This document shows positions 1-5,856 of a stretch of 8,584 nt of DNA, one piece after another. The DNA lies in the NCBI GenBank assembly GCA_964441335.1, contig CAYTUI010000046.1, forward strand, positions 1 through 8,584, given 5' to 3'. Source of the stretch: CAYTUI01 sp964441335 (GTDB lineage Bacteria > Patescibacteriota > Patescibacteriia > UBA1558 > 2-01-FULL-52-15). The notes under the pieces were generated by a model. That model searched no databases, was not told the origin of the DNA, and saw only the letters and a list, made by a program, of their open reading frames with translations. Made by a program: the position numbers and the translations under genes. Every line of letters starts with the position of its first letter. Position 1 is the first letter of the stretch.

Positions 1-2
1 CG

Positions 3-401
3 ATATTTGAAAGCCAAACAAAGCTGCGTGAGGTTTTTGACGTTCCGATTATACATGCGACTTATAAATTATATTTAACTTTATATCCTCTCATTCTCAA
101 ATTCCCTAAAAAAGATCGATATATGCTCGGTGGGAAGTGTGAGCACATTACCCTTGATATAATTGAGCAGTTGCTCTACGCGAATAGCAGGCGGGGGAAG
201 CAACGGCTCGCGACTCTGCGTGAAATAGATATCAAATTGAAAGTATTAAAAACGCTTTTCCGGCTCTGTTATGACGTAAAAGCGTTTGACCAAAATAAAT
301 ACCTTACAGTGCAAACGTCCCTTCAAGAAATTGGCAGGATGCTCGGTGGCTGGATCAAAAGTATGAATCCAGGAAACCCCCGTTCAAATATTACCGATTA
401 A
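3..401 (+). CDS. avd: Avd-family DGR accessory protein, 5'-truncated by window edge
   Basis: The frame is open from the first bases of the window, so the start codon lies outside; the in-frame ATG at 123 falls inside the conserved domain and is not the start. About 132 residues are visible. Recognisable family marks are VPIIHATYKLYLTLYPLI, then KFPKKDRYMLG, a long helix with EQLLYA, LFRLCYD, and the C-terminal EIGRMLGGWIKS. Avd proteins are small, basic four-helix bundles that assemble as a pentameric barrel, bind the DGR reverse transcriptase and nucleic acid, and are needed for mutagenic cDNA synthesis. The size seen matches a nearly whole Avd. The stop codon sits inside the stem-loop at 377-415, and the gene runs convergently toward the template repeat, which starts 18 bp further on. 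Related four-helix S23-type proteins look similar, but the adjacent TR makes the DGR assignment firm. Confidence 0.9.
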   Translation: MFESQTKLREVFDVPIIHATYKLYLTLYPLILKFPKKDRYMLGGKCEHITLDIIEQLLYANSRRGKQRLATLREIDIKLKVLKTLFRLCYDVKAFDQNKYLTVQTSLQEIGRMLGGWIKSMNPGNPRSNITD

Positions 402-415
402 AATTTGAACGGGGG
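377..415. terminator. Perfect 13-bp stem-loop between avd and the TR
   Basis: Positions 377-389 (CCCCCGTTCAAAT) are the exact reverse complement of 403-415, with a 13-nt loop. It overlaps the avd stop codon (399-401) and ends 3 bp before the TR homology begins. Neither strand has a strong U-tract: + continues CAAGACTT and minus continues TTTCC. It may be a bidirectional terminator for the convergent avd mRNA and TR RNA. It could also be a structured element at the 3' side of the TR RNA, since sequence just 3' of the TR is needed for cDNA priming in the Bordetella phage DGR. The sequence does not decide between them. Confidence 0.6.
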
Positions 416-418
416 CAA

Positions 419-542
419 GACTTCGGGAGAAGGAAACGCCAAGATTGTCATTGCGATTATCAGGCTTATTAGCATTGACGTTCGCCCCATCAGAATCAGC
501 ATTGCCGACATTGACAAGCTTACCATCGGAGTTGCGACGTTT
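419..542 (-). repeat. DGR template repeat (TR)
   Basis: This 124-bp non-coding copy aligns gaplessly to three gene ends (VR1, VR2, VR3). Over 424-542 I count 13, 20 and 20 differences; all but two fall at + strand T, that is coding-sense A. Read on the minus strand it carries nine AAY Asn codons (at 531, 510, 501, 480, 474, 468, 456, 450 and 444) plus AAA, AAG and GAY codons, the usual make-up of a template whose adenines become any base. The coding 3' end, 424-444, has no adenine at all and is the invariant IMH*-like block. Homology to the VRs ends at about 542 on one side and 419 on the other. It lies in the same orientation as the target operon, about 410 bp beyond its last stop codon. Some short frames cross it but none is a real gene. 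Confidence 0.96.
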
Positions 543-893
543 CCTTTATGCTGTTCCATCTAAGGCAACGGCATGGTGCATCGTCATTACAACAATAGAC
601 AACGCCTGTATAAATATGCGGTGGAATTTTTCACTTATGCCGCTAGTCCTGCCGACGAAACTGTCTTTCTCAAAGTAGGCATAAATATTGCGAACAGATC
701 CACCAGAGAACAACATAAGCAGTCTTTAATGTATGGCGAGACGTATCCCTGAACACGCCTTCATTAGCCATAAATAGTATACCTCGTGAGACTGATAATG
801 TATAATCATATAATCGTTTATATATATTCTATTAATTAGTCATTATCCTATGGTGATACAATAATTTTAATGGATTTAAAATTTTTACACCGA
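543..893 (-). other. Gene-free leader region upstream of the TR
   Basis: These about 350 bp contain no frame I would call a gene. The longest minus-strand frame starting at ATG (716-546, 56 codons) resembles nothing I know and has no ribosome binding site. The half from about 770 to 890 is very AT-rich. A weak minus-strand promoter-like pair is visible: TATACT at 781-776, with a poor -35 (TTATAC, 805-800) at 18-bp spacing. The likely role is promoter plus 5' leader of the TR RNA, because a hairpin at 894-921 probably separates it from the operon. That role is inferred from position. Confidence 0.4.
548..574 (-). other. Imperfect stem-loop at the 5' side of the TR
   Basis: Positions 548-557 (ATGCTGTTCC) pair with 564-574 (GGCAACGGCAT) around a 6-nt loop. 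In the minus-strand RNA there is one A-C mismatch and one bulged base. It ends 5 nt from the upstream edge of the TR, so it would sit in the TR RNA just before the templated segment. It could be part of the RNA fold recognised by the reverse transcriptase/Avd complex, or chance. Confidence 0.35.
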
Positions 894-921
894 AAGCGTC
901 CTGACCTAAATCAGGACGCTT
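894..921 (-). terminator. Stem-loop downstream of the last operon gene
   Basis: AAGCGTCCTGA (894-904) and TCAGGACGCTT (911-921) form a perfect 11-bp stem with a 6-nt loop, about 32 bp after the VR1 protein's stop codon. Read on the minus strand the stem ends in CTTT and runs into AT-rich sequence without a clean U-tract. The natural reading is a transcription terminator of the target operon. A second possibility is a DGR target-site hairpin: in the Bordetella phage DGR a stem-loop just downstream of the VR improves retrohoming. VR2 and VR3 have no equivalent strong hairpin nearby, which favours the terminator. Confidence 0.55.
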
Positions 922-923
922 AA

Positions 924-962
924 CAAAGTTTCAAAATTCAAAGTTCAAATTTTCATTGACTG
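924..962 (-). repeat. 39-bp 3' flank identical to 1941-1979
   Basis: The segment beyond VR1, covering the last residues, the stop codon and 29 bp of untranslated sequence, is base-for-base identical to 1941-1979 beyond VR2, at the same constant offset as the VRs. The matching flank of VR3 (4830-4868) aligns without gaps but differs at 11 positions. Confidence 0.9.
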
Positions 963-1885
963 CGGGAGAAGGAAACGCCAAGATCGTCAAAGCGATACGC
1001 AGGCTTATAAGCATTGACGTACGCCCCATCAGAATCAGCATTGCCGACATAGACAAGCTTACCATCGGAGCGGCGACGCGTCGTCCAAGTATAAGTGCTC
1101 TGAAGATGGCGATCATTATTAATCAGAAAATTCGTTGATAAGTCGTAGAGAGCTTCAGCAGGCGTAGGCCTAGTTAATTGATTAATTTTTAATTCAGACA
1201 ACTGTTTAGCGGCTTCTTGCCAGTCAGTATCAATAAGTCGCGTTAAATCCGACTTCTTTAATTCAAATTCAGCGATAGCGTCTTGGTATTCTTTAGGAAT
1301 AGCCATACCCTTAAAAACCTCATTTTGAAGATAGGTCACGATAGTTTCGGTTTGCTCCAGATAGTTTTTACTCGCAGAGTCTAGAATAATTTCTTTGGAT
1401 ACAAGAGCCCAAGAAGTTTCTGGTACTTCAGTAGTGTAGAAATCCTCATTTGGGTACCAATCAACTCTATATAAAAGCTTACCATTGTTGCTTTGGGTTA
1501 ATCTTGGCTGTATTAACTCATTCATCTTCTGCATGGTCAAAGGCATGACGTCTGGAGCTTTATTTACCCTTAAGACAAGCTGTTGATTTAGTTCTTTGGC
1601 TCGTTTTAGATCTTCTGAAGAAAACGGAATAGGAGGAATATCTTTGGCTTCAAGTTTAACGCCCCAGACGTTTTCTACTGCTTCAGGGCCTAAAAAGTCA
1701 GAGCCAAAAAGTTCACGAGCTCTAGCAAGTTGTTCTCTGGTTGAACTGGGGGTACTCTTATCCGCACGCTCTTTGGTTCTTGATTCTGCGGATGCTAATT
1801 CAGCCTCTTCTTGTAGGGTTAACTCTCGGTAAGTTTCAAATACCTTACCTTTGGGGACTATTATTGGTTGTTCTGGATTGGGCAT
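953..1885 (-). CDS. DGR variable protein 1 (stand-alone target, VR1)
   Basis: This 310-residue protein aligns end to end without gaps with the protein encoded at 4859-5791, and its last ~260 residues align with the C-terminus of the ATPase at 1970-4807. Residues 1-48 are a charged leader unique to the two stand-alone copies. A conserved module follows with FLGPEAVE, IPPIPF, LVLRVNKAPD, WALVSK, NYLEQTE, DTDWQEAAKQL and TYTW. Residues 269-309 are the hypervariable segment closing with LGVSFSRSQ. DGR targets usually end in a C-type-lectin-like ligand-binding fold whose surface residues are the mutated ones; the terminal motif fits, but the fold is inferred. At the template's Asn codons this copy carries R, Y, N, Y, N, Y, Y, F and D. 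No signal peptide or membrane segment is seen. The start lacks a Shine-Dalgarno sequence; it was chosen because it matches the paralogue's start. It lies last in the operon, 84 bp after the ATPase gene. Its ligand is unknown. Confidence 0.9.
   Translation of the reverse strand: MPNPEQPIIVPKGKVFETYRELTLQEEAELASAESRTKERADKSTPSSTREQLARARELFGSDFLGPEAVENVWGVKLEAKDIPPIPFSSEDLKRAKELNQQLVLRVNKAPDVMPLTMQKMNELIQPRLTQSNNGKLLYRVDWYPNEDFYTTEVPETSWALVSKEIILDSASKNYLEQTETIVTYLQNEVFKGMAIPKEYQDAIAEFELKKSDLTRLIDTDWQEAAKQLSELKINQLTRPTPAEALYDLSTNFLINNDRHLQSTYTWTTRRRSDGKLVYVGNADSDGAYVNAYKPAYRFDDLGVSFSRSQ
958..1081 (-). repeat. DGR variable repeat VR1
   Basis: Gapless match to the TR at offset +539. Over the core (963-1081) I count 13 differences, 12 at coding-sense adenines. 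The exception is at 998 (TR 459), where the template GAT codon became GCG. It is the least diverged of the three repeats. The adenine-free block 963-983 is identical to the TR and serves as the presumed IMH. Confidence 0.94.
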
Positions 1886-1940
1886 TGTTGGAAATTAAAT
1901 TTGATTCGACCTGTCTAAATTCTCTAAAAAATTTGGCGAG

Positions 1941-1979
1941 CAAAGTTTCAAAATTCAAAGTTCAAATTTTCATTGACTG
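1941..1979 (-). repeat. 39-bp 3' flank identical to 924-962
   Basis: Second copy of the post-VR flank. It contains the stop codon and 3' untranslated sequence of the MoxR-like gene. It is identical to the flank of VR1 although the two proteins' bodies are clearly diverged. Confidence 0.9.
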
Positions 1980-4807
1980 CGGGAGAAGGAAACGCCAAGA
2001 TCCGCATTGCGATAACCAGGCCAAACAGCATTGACGCCCGCCCCACCAGAAACAGCACCGCCGACATAGACAAGCTTACCACCGGAGTAGCGACGCCTTG
2101 TCCAAGTATAAGTGCTTTCTAATGAACGTTCTCCAGTATTAAGGATGCGTACTAAAACATCATAAAATGCTTCAACGGGTAGTTGACGGGATAGCTGATT
2201 AAGTTTAAGCCCTTCTAAACGCCGTGCGGCTTCTTGCCAGTCAGAATCTATGATACTCCCAATATCCCCTTTGGCGGCTTCATATTCAGCGATCGCATCA
2301 GAGTATTCGCTGGGCAGAGACATGCCGCGAAATATCTGATCTTTTAAATAATCCGCCAGCAATTCGGTCTGCTCAAGATAATTTTTACTAGTAGAGTTGG
2401 GAATAATGTCTTTGGAGACCAAGGCCCAGCGTGTTTCCGGACTTTCCCTCGTATAAAACTGCTCATCCTTTTTCCAGCCTGCCTCTTCATTCAGCGCTTT
2501 GCCCTTTTTGGTTTTTTTTAATTTATTTTTTACTAGTTCATTTAATTTGACCATGGACAGCACTTCGCCATCAGGTGCTTTACTCACACGCAAAACCAGC
2601 ATTTGGCCAAGCTCTTTGGCTCGTTCCAGGTCTTCTCTAGTGAAAGGAATCTTGGGCACCTCGCGTGCTGGAAGTTTTATATCAAAGGCTTTTTCAACAG
2701 CAGCAGGACCAAAAAAATCAGTGCCCATAATTTCAGCGGCTTTTTCCAAAGATATATTTGGCCCAGCTTCTTTGCGTTTAGTTTCTTTTTTAACCTCGGC
2801 TTTATAGGGCACAAAAATAGGGTCTCCTGTCTTTTTTGCCAATCCGCGATATTGAACAAGTTCGCCCTCGGTCTTACCCCTGATTACCTGACCAGGTACC
2901 AGTTGCTGCCCTTCCTCTCTATATGGTTCAATACGATACTCCACTCGTTCACCTTCGGGGCTGATCAGATAACTTTCGGTTAAAACGGGCTCTTCACTTA
3001 CTACTTCTTTGTAGCGCACGCGCGGGGAAAGTTTACCAACTTCAACCGGTGTCAAGTTTTCAAATGGATGCTCCGCATCTGATGCTTGCACCCTGCCTGC
3101 GGCGCTGGTGTCAATACCAAAGTAACCTAAGAATTCTTTGACCAAGGCGCGATCTTCCGTTGAGTAGGCTTGTTTTCCAAGAAATTCTTTATCCAGTTTA
3201 TCGGTAATAAACGCTTCTAGATTCTGTGAATGTCCAATTGTACGATATTCTTTCAGCCAGCTGACTAGAGAACCGATATCAATAATTAAATCTTTCACAA
3301 ATTGTCCCTCGCCTTTGGCCTTTAAGACAGTCTCACGATGTGAAAATGATTTATTGATTTCGTTAATTGCTCCGGCAAAGCGCCAAAGAAAACCGCCGGC
3401 TGGTATCGTACGACCGGCATCGTCAACTGTCTGATTGCGTAGTTCACGGATTCGCACAGTGCGCTTTACTTCCTGTCCGGATTTAAAAGCCGTTTCAACT
3501 TCTTCCCGGTCTTCAAAGTGCGGTGCCACTTCGCTGGTGGCTGCCCGCAATCGGCCATTATCGTCCATCAAGGCAGCCAGCATAGCTTCATATAGCTCCG
3601 GCTCCTCGTCAGTTTGTTTAAGGTAATCTAAATCAACTTTAGCGAATTTACGTAATACTTCCGGTGGAATTTTGGTGCGGGCATATCTTTCAGAAGCCAG
3701 ATTTACCATGGCGCAGTAAAGAAAATTCGTCCCGACAGTAACTTCTTCGTTTGTGACGGGCATCTTGATTGGTTTACCTGGTGTCCAGGCGGCAATACGC
3801 GCCAGACGTTCAGTCTGCTCGGCGGAGGGCAAAAGGTTAAACTCATCGTCAGCGACAATACCGCCTGCGTGGCGAGGCGTTTTATCCAAAGTCGTGGCCT
3901 TGCCAGTTACTGCTTCGCCTACCTCGCCATAACGATAATAAGTGCTCATGACGGCCCCGTCAGCGCCGATATCGCGTTTGGCAATCAAATCCTGAAAACG
4001 TACGTCTTTACCCGGAGTTTGATTGGCTGGTCTGCCGGTTAAAGTCCTGGCAACTTCTTCAACCAATCTGGTCTTACCAGTACCGGACTCGCCAGATAAC
4101 AGTACCGGTTTGCCTCCCAAGGCTGCTGTTTCCATTTCTTCCAAAGCCGCTCGCCTGGAAGGCAGCCAGACAAATCCGCCTTCGGAGAGCTCCCTGGCGT
4201 ACTCTCGGGCAGTTTCATACTGCGCGAAGGCTGCCAGAAGGGAATTCTCACCGACTATTAGAGCTAATTCCTGTCTAGTCTTTGCCAACCGTCGTCTGTT
4301 GACTTCAAATAAAATGGCGTCAGATTCTAACAAAGCGCCACCTCTACTGGAAAATATTTTTTTGGCCGTAGCATCAACCAGGCCTTCAGCTTCGTGAATT
4401 TGCTGTTGCAATGCTTCATATTTTTCCCAGTCGCCATTTATAGTTTCAATCTCTCGCAGTTGACGCCCACTGGCTTCAATATAGGTAGCTCGAACTTCTT
4501 CATCCGCGTATAATTCTTTAAGCAGTCCCACACTGGCAGAGAACTCTAAAGGTTCACGTTTTTTTTCTTCGCCTCGTTTTTGAGCAGATCTACCACTTAC
4601 TTCACTTTTGACCTCCTGAAACAAGGCCCACAAAGTTTCTGCGCGTTGTTCTTTGGACATAAAGCTCAAATCAGCAGTCTGAGGAGGAATATTTTTAAAG
4701 TCTTCGCCACTATCCAGCTGCTCCAAAAACAAACCTATAGGATTAGTTTTTACTTGTTCAAGATTTCCCTCCTTAAGCGCATTAAATTGTGGTAATTGTT
4801 CGGACAT
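1970..4807 (-). CDS. MoxR-like AAA+ ATPase fused to a DGR variable domain (VR2)
   Basis: This 945-residue protein has three parts. Residues ~1-200 are a charged helical region. Residues ~205-400 are an AAA+ ATPase core of MoxR type: Walker A GESGTGKT (239-246), Walker B with acidic DDE (~317-322), a sensor-1-like Asn at ~369, and a candidate arginine finger in PPEVLRKF near 386. A helical and beta-rich linker follows to ~684. Residues ~684-945 are the same module as the stand-alone variable proteins, with the hypervariable segment at 904-944 ending LGVSFSRSQ. MoxR ATPases are hexameric remodelling chaperones that work with VWA-domain partners, and one is encoded two genes upstream. Fusion to a DGR target makes the ATPase's own C-terminus evolvable, which suggests a sensor or adaptor surface; this is inference. 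The codon at 4807 follows an A-rich leader without a Shine-Dalgarno sequence. Typical MoxR proteins are ~300-500 residues, so this one is much enlarged. Confidence 0.93.
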   Translation of the reverse strand: MSEQLPQFNALKEGNLEQVKTNPIGLFLEQLDSGEDFKNIPPQTADLSFMSKEQRAETLWALFQEVKSEVSGRSAQKRGEEKKREPLEFSASVGLLKELYADEEVRATYIEASGRQLREIETINGDWEKYEALQQQIHEAEGLVDATAKKIFSSRGGALLESDAILFEVNRRRLAKTRQELALIVGENSLLAAFAQYETAREYARELSEGGFVWLPSRRAALEEMETAALGGKPVLLSGESGTGKTRLVEEVARTLTGRPANQTPGKDVRFQDLIAKRDIGADGAVMSTYYRYGEVGEAVTGKATTLDKTPRHAGGIVADDEFNLLPSAEQTERLARIAAWTPGKPIKMPVTNEEVTVGTNFLYCAMVNLASERYARTKIPPEVLRKFAKVDLDYLKQTDEEPELYEAMLAALMDDNGRLRAATSEVAPHFEDREEVETAFKSGQEVKRTVRIRELRNQTVDDAGRTIPAGGFLWRFAGAINEINKSFSHRETVLKAKGEGQFVKDLIIDIGSLVSWLKEYRTIGHSQNLEAFITDKLDKEFLGKQAYSTEDRALVKEFLGYFGIDTSAAGRVQASDAEHPFENLTPVEVGKLSPRVRYKEVVSEEPVLTESYLISPEGERVEYRIEPYREEGQQLVPGQVIRGKTEGELVQYRGLAKKTGDPIFVPYKAEVKKETKRKEAGPNISLEKAAEIMGTDFFGPAAVEKAFDIKLPAREVPKIPFTREDLERAKELGQMLVLRVSKAPDGEVLSMVKLNELVKNKLKKTKKGKALNEEAGWKKDEQFYTRESPETRWALVSKDIIPNSTSKNYLEQTELLADYLKDQIFRGMSLPSEYSDAIAEYEAAKGDIGSIIDSDWQEAARRLEGLKLNQLSRQLPVEAFYDVLVRILNTGERSLESTYTWTRRRYSGGKLVYVGGAVSGGAGVNAVWPGYRNADLGVSFSRSQ
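1975..2098 (-). repeat. DGR variable repeat VR2
   Basis: Gapless match to the TR at offset +1556. Over the core (1980-2098) I count 20 differences, 19 at coding-sense adenines. The exception is at 2003 (TR 447), where the template GAC codon became GCG. A double change turns the template AAG at 465-467 into TGG (Trp). The adenine-free block 1980-2000 is unchanged. Confidence 0.95.
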
Positions 4808-4858
4808 TTTTTTTCAAAATTTTTTTTAGCAAAGTATCAAAATACAATAATCAAAGCA

Positions 4859-5791
4859 TCAACGACTACGGGAGAAGGAAACGCCAAGACTGCCAATGCG
4901 ATAATCAGGCCCATCAGCATAGACGCCCGCCCCATCAGAATCAGCACGGCCGACACCGACAAGCCTACCACCGGAGCCGCGACGCCTTGTCCAAGTATAA
5001 GTGCTTTCCAGGTGGCGCTCATCATTCTGCAATAAATTTGTTGCGACGTCATATATTGCTTCCACCGGCGTTGGTCTAGTTAATTGATTAATCTTTAGTT
5101 CAGACAGTTGTTTAGCCGCTTCTTTCCAGTCGGTATCTATTAGGGGAGCTAGACCGGCTTTTTTTGAGTAAAATTCAGCAATGGCGTCGCGATATTCTAT
5201 GGGAATGTCCATACCCTGAAAAACCTCATTTTGAAGATAGACCACCATAGCTTCGGTTTGCTCCAGATAGTTTTTTCCTTTTGAGTCTGGGATTGGTCCT
5301 TTGGACACTAGTGCCCAAGCGAACTCTGGAAGCTCTGATGTATAAAATTGTTCAGCAGCATACCAGTCAACGTTGAGTAGAAGTTTCCCTTTGCCACCCT
5401 GAGATAATTTAGGTTGAACCATCTCATTTATCTCTTGCATAGTAAGAGACGTTCCATCTGGAGCTTTATTAATGCGTAAAACAAGCTGTTGATTTAGTTC
5501 TTTAGCTCGCTTAAGCTCTGCAGGTGAAAAAGGAATAGGGGGAATATCTTTAGCTTCAAGGTGTACGCCCCAGACATTCTCTACCGCTTCAGGGCCTAAA
5601 AAATCTGAACCAAACAGTTCTCGAGCTATGACAAGTTGTTCTCCAGTTGTCCCGGGCGCACGCTTATCTGCGCGCTCTTTGGTTCTTGATCCCGCGGACG
5701 CCAATTCAGCCTCTTCTTGCGGGGTTAACTCTCGGTAAGACTCAAAGACCTTACCTTTGGGGATTATTATTGGTTGTTCTGGATTGGACAT
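4859..5791 (-). CDS. DGR variable protein 3 (stand-alone target, VR3)
   Basis: This 310-residue protein has the same length and order of motifs as the product of 953-1885: an N-terminal leader with NPEQPIIIPKGKVFE, then FLGPEAVE, IPPIPF, LVLRINKAPD, WALVSK, NYLEQTE and TYTW. Residues 269-309 are hypervariable and end LGVSFSRSR. At the template's nine Asn codons it carries G, G, R, G, Y, D, Y, I and S, rich in Gly where VR1 is rich in Tyr. It lies 65 bp after the VWA/transglutaminase gene and 51 bp before the ATPase gene, so it is probably co-transcribed with both. No Shine-Dalgarno sequence precedes the ATG; a small hairpin and AT-rich stretch do. It is probably a cytoplasmic soluble binding protein. 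The conserved module (~49-268) belongs to no family whose function I know. Confidence 0.9.
   Translation of the reverse strand: MSNPEQPIIIPKGKVFESYRELTPQEEAELASAGSRTKERADKRAPGTTGEQLVIARELFGSDFLGPEAVENVWGVHLEAKDIPPIPFSPAELKRAKELNQQLVLRINKAPDGTSLTMQEINEMVQPKLSQGGKGKLLLNVDWYAAEQFYTSELPEFAWALVSKGPIPDSKGKNYLEQTEAMVVYLQNEVFQGMDIPIEYRDAIAEFYSKKAGLAPLIDTDWKEAAKQLSELKINQLTRPTPVEAIYDVATNLLQNDERHLESTYTWTRRRGSGGRLVGVGRADSDGAGVYADGPDYRIGSLGVSFSRSR
4864..4987 (-). repeat. DGR variable repeat VR3
   Basis: Gapless match to the TR at offset +4445. Over the core (4869-4987) I count 20 differences and every one is at a coding-sense adenine of the template. It is the cleanest of the three VR comparisons. The adenine-free block 4869-4889 is identical to the TR. 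Confidence 0.96.
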
Positions 5792-5815
5792 TTACAGTGT
5801 TTATATATTATATAA

Positions 5816-5829
5816 GAGGCGTTTGCCTC
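5816..5829 (-). other. Small GC hairpin in the first intergenic gap of the operon
   Basis: GAGGC (5816-5820) and GCCTC (5825-5829) pair around a 4-nt loop. In transcript direction the stem is followed by TTATATAAT. The 5-bp stem is short for a full terminator but could attenuate read-through from the VWA gene into the variable-protein genes, or stabilise a processed 3' end. The TATAAT inside the following AT stretch might equally be an internal -10 element, but no -35 is convincing. Confidence 0.3.
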
Positions 5830-5856
5830 CCGATACAGTATAGCAAAAATATTCAT

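Noticed and set aside
445..678. 77-codon plus-strand frame running across the TR
   Set aside because: It is antisense to the TR, and its translation only mirrors the repeat. There is no ribosome binding site and no family resemblance.
546..716. 56-codon minus-strand frame just upstream of the TR
   Set aside because: A frame of this size is expected by chance. It resembles no family I know and has no initiation signal, so it is kept only as a comment on the leader region.
932..953. AT-rich 6-bp inverted repeat (AAAATT/AATTTT) after VR1 and VR2 as a homing hairpin
   Set aside because: The stem is all A-T, has a 9-nt loop and is absent from the VR3 flank. It is too weak to call a target-site structure.
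4023..4397. 124-codon plus-strand frame inside the ATPase gene
   Set aside because: It is a shadow of the strongly conserved AAA+ coding frame on the other strand. Its residues show no domain.
419..4987. CRISPR-like array or dispersed insertion-sequence repeats as explanation of the four copies
   Set aside because: The copies are about 120 bp, unevenly spaced, three lie inside gene ends in the same frame, and their differences are restricted to one template base. This fits a DGR, not CRISPR or IS elements.
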